Assembly (NCBI GenBank): GCA_005877185.1 | Contig: VBPQ01000005.1 | Coordinates: 1-19,261 of the forward strand | Origin: Nitrososphaerota archaeon | GTDB taxonomy: Archaea; Thermoproteota; Nitrososphaeria; Nitrososphaerales; Gagatemarchaeaceae | DNA: 19,261 bases | Direction: 5' to 3' | Part shown: positions 1 to 7,020 of the stretch, piece by piece | How the letters are laid out: every line of letters starts with the position of its first letter | How positions within the stretch are numbered: position 1 is the first letter of the stretch | Notes under the pieces: generated by a model | Databases searched by the model: none | What the model was told of the DNA's origin: nothing | The model's input: only the letters and a program-made list of their open reading frames with translations | Made by a program: the position numbers and the translations under genes

Positions 1-1
1 C

Positions 2-85
2 CCTGACGCAGTGCGCGCACCTGAGTCCACGCGGTGTCCTGTAGAGGCGTTCGAGATTGCCGCACTTTGGGCACTGTCTGGGCAA
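2..85 (-). CDS. Zinc-ribbon protein, N-terminal part, runs off left edge
   Basis: Reading the minus strand from a TTG at 85 gives 28 codons open to the window edge. They contain CPKC (residues 5-8) and CAHC (residues 23-26), that is CX2C-X14-CX2C, with a Gly right after the first knuckle, as in a zinc ribbon. The frame stays open upstream to a TGA near 165, so translation could begin earlier, but I see no ATG or GTG there. An AT-rich stretch near 155-166 could be its promoter. The function is unknown because only the zinc-binding head is inside the window. Small archaeal zinc-ribbon proteins are common. Two evenly spaced CX2C pairs are unlikely by chance but not impossible in so short a frame. 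Confidence 0.4.
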   Translation of the reverse strand, partial: MPRQCPKCGNLERLYRTPRGLRCAHCVR

Positions 86-334
86 CTTTTGGGACTGCTG
101 GATGACCTCTCCCGTGGGACTAGCGCCTTCTGAATCTCCTTCGGAGCATCTCCTGATTATTCAATTGAGCGCAGACTGGACAGATGAGCTGGGTGCTGGT
201 TCCTTCCGGTTGAAGCCTGATTTGGTGAATCGTGCACAATTCGAACTGGGATTCGTTCACGGTCTACACGGCATTCCGCCCCTAATAAGGACTCGTCTAA
301 ACCCTTTTAGTGGACTTTCTGGGGTTTCAGCCCC
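86..334. other. Intergenic region with divergent promoters
   Basis: I see no convincing gene here. The plus-strand frame from 57 to 404 has no recognisable domain and an unlikely composition. The stretch probably holds the promoters of the minus-strand zinc-ribbon gene and of the coiled-coil gene at 335. A short GGGG/CCCC inverted repeat at about 321-334 sits just before the TTG at 335. Confidence 0.4.
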
Positions 335-742
335 TTGGAATCAACCGCCGGCGCTCGTGATGCGAGGTTCAAGGAAATCTTCGTCTCATTCAACGAGTCG
401 TTGATGAAGTACTGGGAGTCCTATGTCAAACTGCAGGACCAGCTCTATGAGAGCTTAGGGGCAGCCAGGGAGGTTTCATGGCTCGCCGCAACCGACACGA
501 GTAAGCTCCGTGAAATCAACCAGGCGCAGCGCGAGCTCTTCGCCAGAATGCCCCGCAGGATGGACTACGTCCCACTGGCTCAGATATCGTTAGACTACGA
601 CAGCGCGTTGAGCAAGATCGCCGACCTAGAGGCGACCCTCTCCCTCGAGGAGGAGGGCTGTAAGAAGCTGGAGGAGGCGATAGCGATTCTGAAGGAGAAG
701 GCCGAGGCGATGAAGGAAGCCCTGCGCTCCGCCGGTTCCTGA
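335..742 (+). CDS. Small coiled-coil protein, unknown function
   Basis: The product is 135 residues, soluble and strongly helical. The first half is rich in aromatic and charged residues, with a Tyr-Trp-Glu-Ser-Tyr patch near residues 25-30. From about residue 85 to the end a heptad-like pattern of Leu, Ile and Ala with many Glu and Lys predicts a coiled coil. No catalytic motif or membrane segment is visible. I chose the TTG at 335 because a weak TATA-like stretch (CTTTTAG, about 304-310) lies at the usual distance; an in-frame ATG at 404 would give a 112-residue form. It ends 31 bases before the convergent Lrp-type regulator. A distant relation to small helical partner proteins such as PhaE-like subunits is possible, but I cannot support it from sequence. 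Confidence 0.6.
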   Translation: MESTAGARDARFKEIFVSFNESLMKYWESYVKLQDQLYESLGAAREVSWLAATDTSKLREINQAQRELFARMPRRMDYVPLAQISLDYDSALSKIADLEATLSLEEEGCKKLEEAIAILKEKAEAMKEALRSAGS

Positions 743-773
743 ACGATTCCCCGGGCAGCCTCCTTGACTATGT

Positions 774-1217
774 CTAGAAGCCCTCCTTTACTGTCTGGAA
801 CGCGACGCAGGTCTGGGTCTTTTCAATGCCCTTCATCGTTCGCAGCTTATCGAGGACTAGGGTACCAATCTCCTCAACTGAGCCAGCCCTAACCTTGAGC
901 ATCATATCCCACTCGCCAGAAATCACAATCACCTCGTGAATCCCTGGAATTTTGGATATGTCTTCAGCAAGGCTGCGCTGGGAAAGCTTCTCGGCACTTC
1001 TGAAGGAGACAAGGACAAGAGCAGTGACTGGTTTTCCTACCTGCGCATAGTCAGGAATCGCCGCGAATTTTCTTATCACGCCGGAGTCAACGAGCCTCTT
1101 TAACCTCTCCTGGACTGTCGCTCTGGGAATCTGGAGTTCGTTCGAGATCTCAACCACGGACTTCCTACCGTCCTCGAGCAAGGCAGCCAGGATTCTCTGA
1201 TCTTTGGCGTCCAGCAT
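774..1217 (-). CDS. Lrp/AsnC-family transcriptional regulator
   Basis: This 147-residue DNA-binding regulator has the usual two-domain layout and length. Residues 3-50 form the AsnC-type winged helix-turn-helix (DQRILAALLEDGRKS, then a recognition helix around PRATVQERLKRL). Residues 65-143 form the RAM ligand-binding and oligomerisation domain (VLVSF near 69, ISGEWDMMLKV near 99-109). Family members sense amino acids as octamers and often control their own gene and a neighbour. The ATG at 1215-1217 fits a TATA-like box at about 1244-1251 and a nearly leaderless transcript. A perfect 8-bp inverted repeat covers the start codon, which suggests autoregulation. The next gene, divergent, is an asparagine synthetase homologue, so aspartate or asparagine is a reasonable guess for the effector. 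The family call is sure; the effector is inference. Confidence 0.95.
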   Translation of the reverse strand: MLDAKDQRILAALLEDGRKSVVEISNELQIPRATVQERLKRLVDSGVIRKFAAIPDYAQVGKPVTALVLVSFRSAEKLSQRSLAEDISKIPGIHEVIVISGEWDMMLKVRAGSVEEIGTLVLDKLRTMKGIEKTQTCVAFQTVKEGF

Positions 1218-1233
1218 TCCGGCAAAATGCTGG
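1211..1233. promoter_or_regulatory. Inverted repeat over the Lrp gene start, candidate operator
   Basis: The arms CCAGCATT (1211-1218) and AATGCTGG (1226-1233) are perfect 8-bp complements with a 7-base spacer, so their centres are 15 bp apart. The repeat contains the ATG of the regulator gene and its predicted transcription start. This size and position fit an Lrp-type autoregulatory operator. In RNA only part of it would be transcribed if the mRNA is leaderless. Confidence 0.5.
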
Positions 1234-1243
1234 AGAAATGACC

Positions 1244-1251
1244 TTATTATG
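1244..1251 (-). promoter_or_regulatory. TATA-like box for the Lrp-type gene
   Basis: The minus strand reads CATAATAA, centred about 30 bases upstream of the regulator's ATG, as expected for an archaeal TATA box with a very short or absent leader. Confidence 0.4.
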
Positions 1252-1289
1252 ACTTACCTTCCGATAAAATGCCACGAATCATGTCAGAG

Positions 1290-1299
1290 TGTTTATAGA
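1290..1299 (+). promoter_or_regulatory. TATA-like box for the asparagine synthetase gene
   Basis: TGTTTATAGA is centred about 27 bases upstream of the in-frame GTG at 1322. If it is the TATA box, the longer reading from GTG 1289 would place codons inside the promoter, which argues for the 1322 start. Confidence 0.45.
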
Positions 1300-1321
1300 T
1301 ATCGGTAGAAGTTGGTTTGAT

Positions 1322-2299
1322 GTGGTCGAGTCTCTCGAGACTTCGGGGGCCTTCGAGATTCCGAAGCCGCTGGACGCGTTATCCCCGAATGAATTGGTGA
1401 GGAAAGCGCAGATTGGCAAGGTGGGCACCGAAGTTCTCAGTTACCTCACGAGCGCCTTCGCAGGGAAGGGATTCACCTGGCTGCTACCGGTGATTTTCGC
1501 GAAGTCGACGGACCCACTGTGGCCCGACCCCGGAGCGTCGATTGAGAAGAGAGTGGAGACCGAGATCTACGAGGAGACGGTGCGGACGACACTGAGCATG
1601 ATAATCCACAAGCTCGTCGCGTGCTCGACGGCGTACCCGAAGTTATTCATCCTTTCTCCGAACGTGAGGATAGAAAGGAGGGAGAGGAAGGCGACGGGAT
1701 GGCACGCCTACGAGTTCACGCAGCTCGATTTCGAGCTGAGGGGCGCCGGCTTCAAGGAAGTCAGGCGACTTGTTGAGGCCGTGATCGCTGGACTGGTAGG
1801 TCATGTCAAGAAACGAGCTGAACGGGAGCTGAGAAACCTCGGCAGGTACGGGAGTCTCAAAGCTCCGGAGACGCCCTTCAGGGTCTACGACAGGGAAGAC
1901 CTAGAGGCGAAGTACGAAGGCAAGTGGGAAGTGAGTCTACCCCAAGACATCCGCGAGCCCGTCTGGGTGACCAACATCCCGAGAGAGTTTTACGATTTTG
2001 AGGACGCGGCCACCGGCAGGTGGGACAACTACGACCTCTTCCTTCCGAAGTACGGCGAGGTGCTTTCGGGCGCCAGGCGTGAGTGGGAGTACGGGAAGAT
2101 CGCCGCAAAGATGGAGCGCGACGGCGTGAAGAAGGAGAACTTCGCCCTGCTCCTCACGCTGGCGAAAGAAGGGAAGCTCAAGCCATCGGCAGGGGCGGGA
2201 ATAGGCGTAGAGAGACTCATGACCTGGGTTGCCGGGGCGAGGCACGTGGGAGAAGTTCAGGCATTCCCGAAGGTCCCCGGAGTTGTCTACGAACTGTAA
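1322..2299 (+). CDS. Archaeal AsnRS-like asparagine synthetase A (AS-AR type)
   Basis: The 325-residue protein is a class II aminoacyl-tRNA-synthetase-like catalytic core without a tRNA anticodon-binding domain. Motif 2 is around residues 112-140 (SPNVRIERRE, then HAYEFTQLDFE) and motif 3 is at about 291-299 (GAGIGVERL). NIPREFYD and a carboxy-terminal EVQAFPKVPG match the archaeal asparagine-synthetase-related family known from Pyrococcus abyssi. That family makes asparagine from aspartate, ammonia and ATP through an aspartyl-adenylate in the cytosol. An in-frame GTG at 1289 would add 11 residues, but these overlap a TATA-like box, so 1322 is preferred. It is divergent from the Lrp/AsnC regulator, a likely controller. 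The alternative is a truncated Asp/Asn-tRNA ligase, but the absence of an OB-fold domain speaks against that. Confidence 0.88.
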   Translation: MVESLETSGAFEIPKPLDALSPNELVRKAQIGKVGTEVLSYLTSAFAGKGFTWLLPVIFAKSTDPLWPDPGASIEKRVETEIYEETVRTTLSMIIHKLVACSTAYPKLFILSPNVRIERRERKATGWHAYEFTQLDFELRGAGFKEVRRLVEAVIAGLVGHVKKRAERELRNLGRYGSLKAPETPFRVYDREDLEAKYEGKWEVSLPQDIREPVWVTNIPREFYDFEDAATGRWDNYDLFLPKYGEVLSGARREWEYGKIAAKMERDGVKKENFALLLTLAKEGKLKPSAGAGIGVERLMTWVAGARHVGEVQAFPKVPGVVYEL

Positions 2300-2399
2300 G
2301 CGAGACTGTTAGAACATCAACCCACCCAGTCGAGATGCTCCTCGCCCTCCGTCGCTTTAGTCCGGGGACGACCCAGTTCGCCACTCGATATGCGGGATA

Positions 2400-2407
2400 C
2401 TTTTAAG
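2400..2407 (+). promoter_or_regulatory. TATA-like box for the carbamoylase-type gene
   Basis: CTTTTAAG is centred about 31 bases before the ATG at 2435. It lies inside the longer reading that would begin at ATG 2390, which supports the downstream start. The rest of the 2300-2434 spacer shows nothing else. Confidence 0.35.
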
Positions 2408-2434
2408 CCAAAGACGGGTTCCGTTGCTTCTCAG

Positions 2435-3661
2435 ATGAGGTCTTCCGCGGATCGTATCAAAGGAGACCTCGAAACTCTGGGAGAGATAGGAAAGACTGAG
2501 GCTGGCGGAGTTTCAAGGTTCATCTTCACCGATGAAGACTTTGAAGCGAGACGGTTCATAACCGGGCTGATGCAGAGCGTCGGCCTTCGCACAGTGTCCG
2601 ACAAGGTGGGAAACATAATCGGAAGAAGGCCCGGCAGAAACGAGGACCTTCCTCCGGTCATGACGGGTTCCCACATCGACACGGTGCCGAACGCGGGCAT
2701 CTTCGACGGCTGCGTCGGGGTCGTCGGTGCCATTGAGGCGATGAGGGTACTGAACGCCAACGGAGTCACGAGTAACCGCCCCATCGAAGTGGTGGTCTTC
2801 AACAACGAAGAAGGCGTGAGATTCGAACCCCTGGCCGGGAGCAAGGCCATGGCGTGCCAAGCAAGCGTGGACTCGATTCTGAACTCGAGGGACAGAGATG
2901 GCGCATTATTCAGAGAGGCGTTTGAGAGGGGCGGTCAGAGAATCGACGGTCTGCCGAGCCCGTGTCGGAGAGGAAGGGTCCGCGCATTCGTCGAGCTTCA
3001 CATCGAGCAGGGTCCGATTCTAGAGAAGAAGGGCTTGGATATTGGCATCGTCGGTGCGATCTTCGGGATCAGACAATTCCTAACGTCCTTCAGGGGAGTC
3101 GCCGGCCACGCGGGTGGCACACCCATGAGTATGAGAAAGGACGCCGTACTCGCGGCGGCCAAGACCGTGGTCGCTGTGGACGAAATCACGAAGAGGTACG
3201 GCCCTCCTGCGGTGGGAACGGTGGGATCCGTCAGGGTCTACCCGGGCGTCGTAAATGTCATCGGAGAACAATCCGAGGTGAGCGTAGACGTACGCGACTC
3301 CGACGGGTCGAGACTTCGATCAAGGAGTGGCGAAGTGAAAAGGAGAATCAAGGCGATCGCCAGAGCCACCTCCACCGAATTCGAGATTGTGGACCGATTA
3401 GAAATCGACCCCACGGCCATGTCCAGACGCATCTCACGAGTCATCGAAGTTTGCGCGAAGAGAGTGGGAGCTAGGTACACGCATCTCGACAGCGGGCCTT
3501 ACCACGATACCATGATGATGGCGAAGATTACCAAGTGCGGGATGATATTTGTCCCAAGCAGGGACGGCGCGAGTCATTCGAGGAAAGAATTCACAGAGTG
3601 GCGGCAGATCGCAAAGGGGGTAGACGTCCTCTCCGAAACACTCGTGGCCCTGTCAAAGTGA
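2435..3661 (+). CDS. M20-family carbamoylase / allantoate amidohydrolase-type hydrolase
   Basis: The product has 408 residues, the usual length for the Zn-dependent hydantoinase/carbamoylase group of M20 amidases. These enzymes remove the carbamoyl group from N-carbamoyl amino acids, ureidopropionate or allantoate, releasing ammonia and CO2. The bimetal site is complete: H80 in GSHIDT, D91 in FDGCVG, E125-E126 in NNEEGVRF, H189 in ELHIEQGP and H381 near the end (SHSRKEFTEW). The dimerisation/lid motif GHAGGTPMSMRKDA is at 224-237. The ATG at 2435 is preferred over 2390 because a TATA-like box falls between them and family members start here. It is convergent with a hydantoinase, so a two-step cyclic-ureide pathway is likely. 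Whether the substrate is a carbamoyl amino acid, ureidopropionate or allantoate cannot be told from sequence. Confidence 0.9.
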   Translation: MRSSADRIKGDLETLGEIGKTEAGGVSRFIFTDEDFEARRFITGLMQSVGLRTVSDKVGNIIGRRPGRNEDLPPVMTGSHIDTVPNAGIFDGCVGVVGAIEAMRVLNANGVTSNRPIEVVVFNNEEGVRFEPLAGSKAMACQASVDSILNSRDRDGALFREAFERGGQRIDGLPSPCRRGRVRAFVELHIEQGPILEKKGLDIGIVGAIFGIRQFLTSFRGVAGHAGGTPMSMRKDAVLAAAKTVVAVDEITKRYGPPAVGTVGSVRVYPGVVNVIGEQSEVSVDVRDSDGSRLRSRSGEVKRRIKAIARATSTEFEIVDRLEIDPTAMSRRISRVIEVCAKRVGARYTHLDSGPYHDTMMMAKITKCGMIFVPSRDGASHSRKEFTEWRQIAKGVDVLSETLVALSK

Positions 3662-3738
3662 TACTCGTCGTGAAGCTGATTAGGTAATTCTCCGAGGAGA
3701 GTATCCGCCGCTTGCATTCTTTGAAGGAGGGTGCCCGG

Positions 3739-5127
3739 CTAGAGGTCCTTGGGTCTGACAGAGTGAGGCCTCCCCGGGACGTAGCTGCCTCCTCCTCTCT
3801 TCCCCACAAATTGACCGTCTTCGTGCACGACACGTCCGCGTGAGAGTGTGAGTACGGGGAAACCGGTCACCGTAATCCTCTCGTAAATCGAGTTGTCCAT
3901 TCGGCTGTGAAGGTTGTCTTTCGACAGCCTCTGCCTCTTCTTCGGGTCGAGGACGACGATGTCCGCGTCGCTCCCCACTTGTATCGTTCCCTTCCTCGGG
4001 AATAGTCCGAACTGTCTCGCGGGGTTGTAGGACGTCAGCTGAACGAGTCGCTCGAGGGAGATCAGACCACGGCTCACGCCGTGGTAAAGAATCGGCAGTA
4101 TGACCTCGGTCCCAGGGACTCCATTGGGTATCCGTGAGAAATCTTCCTTGCCCAAATCCTTCTGCTCCGAGGTGAAGCAGCAGTGGTCGCTCGCGACAGT
4201 CCTGATCTGGCCGCTGGCCAATCCGAGCCAGAGGGCCTCCTTGTCCTCCCGCCTTCTCAGGGGCGGCGACATGACGTAGTTCTTCGCGGCGAGGCCCCTG
4301 TACATGTTTTCCGTGAAGGTAAGGTAGTGCGGACAAGTCTCTGCATAAACGTCCAGACCCCTGTTCCTCGCCTCCACGACCGATTCCATCGCGCCTCTAG
4401 TTGACATGTGGACGACGTACATGTTCGCGTTGGCGAATCCAGCCAGAGTTGTAGCCCTCCGAACCGCTTCCACCTCAGCTTCCGGGGGTCGAGACTTCGC
4501 GTGATAGTAGGGTTCCGTCTTCTCCGCCGCGAGGAATTCTGAAACGAGGCATTCGATGTAATCGTTGTTCTCGCAGTGAAGCCCGACTACGCCTCCGTAC
4601 TTGGCGACCTCCTTCATGATTCTGTAAATGTTGATGTCGCTCATCAGCAGACCGTCGCGTCTGTAGGTCATGAAGAGCTTGACGCTCTGGACGCCCTTCC
4701 TGATGATCTGGCGAATCTGGTTCAGATTGGCCTGATTCGCTTCCCTGATAACCATATGAAGAGAGTAGTCGACACACACCTTGGGGTCGGCCTTCTTTCT
4801 CCAGAGTTCGTACGTCTCCAGGAGCGAACTCCCCTTTGGCTGAATCGAGAAATCAATTATCGTCGTAACGCCTCCGCAGGCGGAGGCGACGGTCCCAGAT
4901 TCAAAATCGTCTGCGGTAACGGTCCCCATGAAAGGGAACTCCATGTGAGTGTGCCCGTCTACCAGGCCGGGGAGGACCATCTTCCCGCGTGCGCTGACCT
5001 TCCTGTCTGTTGTTTCGCTTATGCCCTTCGCGACCTGAGTGATCCGCCCATCCCTGATGCCGATCTCTCCTTCGAAGATGCCGGTATGGTTGACGATCTT
5101 CGCGTCAGTAACGACGCAATCCAGCAT
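3739..5127 (-). CDS. Dihydropyrimidinase / hydantoinase
   Basis: This is a 462-residue amidohydrolase-superfamily enzyme that opens cyclic amide rings such as hydantoins or dihydropyrimidines, giving N-carbamoyl acids. The binuclear metal site is complete: H59 and H61 (GHTHMEF), K150 for carboxylation (SVKLFMTY), H184 (GLHCEN), H240 (VHMSTRG) and D314 (SDHCCF). The tail carries the usual GSDADIVVLDP beta-sandwich segment. The frame is open up to 5493, but the extra 122 residues resemble no family sequence and cross the promoter. The ATG at 5125-5127 fits the family length and a TATA-like box 28 bases upstream, so the mRNA is probably leaderless. Its end faces the carbamoylase-type gene, and its promoter is divergent from the ABC importer. 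The narrower substrate could be dihydrouracil, a hydantoin, or a cyclic imide. Confidence 0.92.
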   Translation of the reverse strand: MLDCVVTDAKIVNHTGIFEGEIGIRDGRITQVAKGISETTDRKVSARGKMVLPGLVDGHTHMEFPFMGTVTADDFESGTVASACGGVTTIIDFSIQPKGSSLLETYELWRKKADPKVCVDYSLHMVIREANQANLNQIRQIIRKGVQSVKLFMTYRRDGLLMSDINIYRIMKEVAKYGGVVGLHCENNDYIECLVSEFLAAEKTEPYYHAKSRPPEAEVEAVRRATTLAGFANANMYVVHMSTRGAMESVVEARNRGLDVYAETCPHYLTFTENMYRGLAAKNYVMSPPLRRREDKEALWLGLASGQIRTVASDHCCFTSEQKDLGKEDFSRIPNGVPGTEVILPILYHGVSRGLISLERLVQLTSYNPARQFGLFPRKGTIQVGSDADIVVLDPKKRQRLSKDNLHSRMDNSIYERITVTGFPVLTLSRGRVVHEDGQFVGKRGGGSYVPGRPHSVRPKDL

Positions 5128-5151
5128 CTGGGCCGCTTTCCTATGAGTAGA

Positions 5152-5159
5152 GATAAAAG
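5152..5159 (-). promoter_or_regulatory. TATA-like box for hydantoinase gene
   Basis: The minus strand reads CTTTTATC, centred 28 bases upstream of the ATG at 5127. This matches the archaeal box spacing for a leaderless transcript and helps to set the start. Confidence 0.5.
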
Positions 5160-5368
5160 CATAGCTTGGATGCGCCCCTGACCTCTTACGGTTTGCCCGA
5201 GCGCGCTTGAGGAGCTCAACCTCCAATGTCTCTTGTCTGAGTCGAGTTCCACGCCGTGCGTGCGGAGAGACTGCCAGTATTCCCCGACTTCTTTCCATGA
5301 TGGTGGCGAGACGAGTTTGACACGTACCTGTGAATCGGCTCGGTTCTCGACCATCGAAACCTGGATAA

Positions 5369-5378
5369 GCATAAATAT
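5369..5378 (+). promoter_or_regulatory. TATA box of the ABC importer operon
   Basis: GCATAAATAT is centred about 28 bases upstream of the TTG at 5402, one of the best TATA matches in the window. It supports transcription of the importer genes from here and the TTG as first codon. Confidence 0.55.
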
Positions 5379-5384
5379 CAAAAA

Positions 5385-5400
5385 GGCTCTCGAGCGAGCC
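5385..5400. promoter_or_regulatory. Inverted repeat at the importer promoter, candidate operator
   Basis: GGCTC (5385-5389) and GAGCC (5396-5400) are complementary arms around a 6-base spacer, with CTCGAG nested inside. It lies between the TATA box and the first codon, over the predicted transcription start, where a repressor would block initiation. Confidence 0.35.
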
Positions 5401-5401
5401 G

Positions 5402-6952
5402 TTGACTGAGGTCCGCAGGCGGTCTTTCGAGTATCCTGCAGGTGATACCGTCGCCCCCGAAGCCGAGGTTGCGAATGCGGAAGCTGCGAGCACTCAACCT
5501 CCCGCTTCTGGCTCGGGCATGAGTCGGAGACGTTTCATCACCGTTGCGGGCGGCGCCGTCATCGTGATTGCGGCCGGCGCAGCCTACTACTATTACAGTC
5601 TCGGAGCCGGGGCAGGACCGGGTTCGTCAAGCACTTCCACCTCAAAACAACTCACGGGCCAGGCTTTGTCTGCACTTGGACCGTCGTTTATGATTAGCGA
5701 CGCTCAGAACACGCAGCTCTCGCAGGATGTCAGCATAGCGCTGAACGCCAACGTCACAGACCTCGACTCGATAAGGAGCATAATGATTTCGGGAGGCGGC
5801 CAGAACACCTACGACTTGGTCGACTACGACTCTTCCGGCTGGCTCGCACTGAAGGCTTCGTCACCACCCGTGACCAAGAACTTCGCCCCAGGAAACATCC
5901 CGAGGTGGACGGCAGGCCCCATCTACAACCTCTTCACCTCGCCCGAAACGGTAATCGGAACCGCGGTCCCACCCCCGCTCGGTCCGACCGGGGCTTATAT
6001 CGCAACGTCACTGATTTATCCGCAGATTTGGGCTGCCAGCGCGGGTGTGAGCCACCCTGAGGACGACTATGGGCAGAAGGGTAGTTTGCTCTTCACGACG
6101 CCTATCGACTGGAACTACGATTCGGTTCTCTACAATCCGAAACATGTTGCGTCGCTCACCCATGACAATACAACGGGAATCTCGGCCAGCTCATGGGGCG
6201 CGATGTACGACAGGGCGAACGTCGGCAAATCCACCATTCTCGACGTACCGACGACGGCGACCAACCATGTCGCGATCTACCTCGTCGGGAACAAGATGAT
6301 GAATCCGCCGCAGGTGGGTCCGAACGACCTGTCGAGCGCGGAGATGGACACGGTCGTCAACTTCCTCATTGACCAGAAGAAGGCCGGGCAGTTCAGGGTC
6401 TCTTGGTCAGATTTTGGGACGCTCGTGAACCTCTATATTCAGGAGGAGGTTTGGTTGGGAGACGCCTGGCAACCTGTTGAGTACTACGTCAGGCACGGCG
6501 GCGGTCCCTGCTATTACCTGGAGCCGGCTGAGGGGTACAGGTGCTGGCTGGACGGGACGGCCCCAACCGCGGGTACGAGCAAGGAAAGCCTAGTGTACCA
6601 GTACATCAACTGGGAGCTAGGTCCCTCCAACTCCAGCTACAAGGCGAAGTGGCTCGGATATCACACCGCGATTTGGCAATCCCAAGAAATACAATCGGGA
6701 ATGGGACCAGAATTCTGGGACTGGGTCTATAACGGCAAGTCTACCTACCAGGCTGAGGACGCGACGAAGGATGCCCTCTTCGACCCGATCGCCTACACCT
6801 GGGCTACAACGTCGGGGACGCCGAGTTCGTCAGGCAACTTCAAGGACTGCGGTTCAATCGACCGGAGGACCGCACGCGTCGGCGTGTGGGGGAGATATCC
6901 ACACAACGCCGACTACTACTTCCAGGCTTGGGGTAGGTTTAGAACGGCCTAA
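5402..6952 (+). CDS. Polyamine-type ABC importer, substrate-binding protein with Tat signal
   Basis: This 516-residue exported protein would bind a solute outside the membrane and hand it to the permeases encoded downstream. Residues 41-46 (SRRRFI) followed by a hydrophobic stretch (VAGGAVIVIAAGAAYYYY) form a twin-arginine signal, and a Ser/Thr-rich linker follows, as in lipid- or membrane-anchored archaeal binding proteins. The mature part has the Asp-, Trp- and Tyr-rich look of a periplasmic binding fold. The family call rests mainly on the operon, because the ATPase and permeases are of the spermidine/putrescine type. The TTG at 5402 fits the TATA box; an in-frame ATG at 5519 directly before the Tat motif would give a shorter leader. 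Given the neighbouring hydantoinase, the solute could be a cyclic amide rather than a polyamine. Confidence 0.78.
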   Translation: MTEVRRRSFEYPAGDTVAPEAEVANAEAASTQPPASGSGMSRRRFITVAGGAVIVIAAGAAYYYYSLGAGAGPGSSSTSTSKQLTGQALSALGPSFMISDAQNTQLSQDVSIALNANVTDLDSIRSIMISGGGQNTYDLVDYDSSGWLALKASSPPVTKNFAPGNIPRWTAGPIYNLFTSPETVIGTAVPPPLGPTGAYIATSLIYPQIWAASAGVSHPEDDYGQKGSLLFTTPIDWNYDSVLYNPKHVASLTHDNTTGISASSWGAMYDRANVGKSTILDVPTTATNHVAIYLVGNKMMNPPQVGPNDLSSAEMDTVVNFLIDQKKAGQFRVSWSDFGTLVNLYIQEEVWLGDAWQPVEYYVRHGGGPCYYLEPAEGYRCWLDGTAPTAGTSKESLVYQYINWELGPSNSSYKAKWLGYHTAIWQSQEIQSGMGPEFWDWVYNGKSTYQAEDATKDALFDPIAYTWATTSGTPSSSGNFKDCGSIDRRTARVGVWGRYPHNADYYFQAWGRFRTA

Positions 6953-7020
6953 GCTCCTACACCCGCCAGACGGAAGCTTGATTCTTTTCTTGAGCGTAGC
7001 CGCCGAGACTTGAGAGTTCA

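Larger units (their letters stand above)
5128..5401. other. Divergent intergenic region, hydantoinase and binding-protein gene
   Basis: This 274-base spacer has a promoter at each end. In its middle there is a 13-bp palindrome, TTGAG-GAG-CTCAA (5207-5219), a possible but unproven regulator site. I see no RNA gene or small coding region. Confidence 0.4.

Noticed and set aside
57..404. 115-residue plus-strand open frame at the left edge
   Set aside because: No domain, odd composition, and it overlaps the better-supported coiled-coil gene and the opposing zinc-ribbon frame.
3680..4336. 218-residue minus-strand frame inside the hydantoinase
   Set aside because: It is rich in Arg, Pro and Gly, has no domain, and lies wholly within a well-supported gene.
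5128..5493. 122-residue amino-terminal extension of the hydantoinase
   Set aside because: It crosses a TATA-like box and the divergent importer promoter, and the family starts at the downstream ATG.
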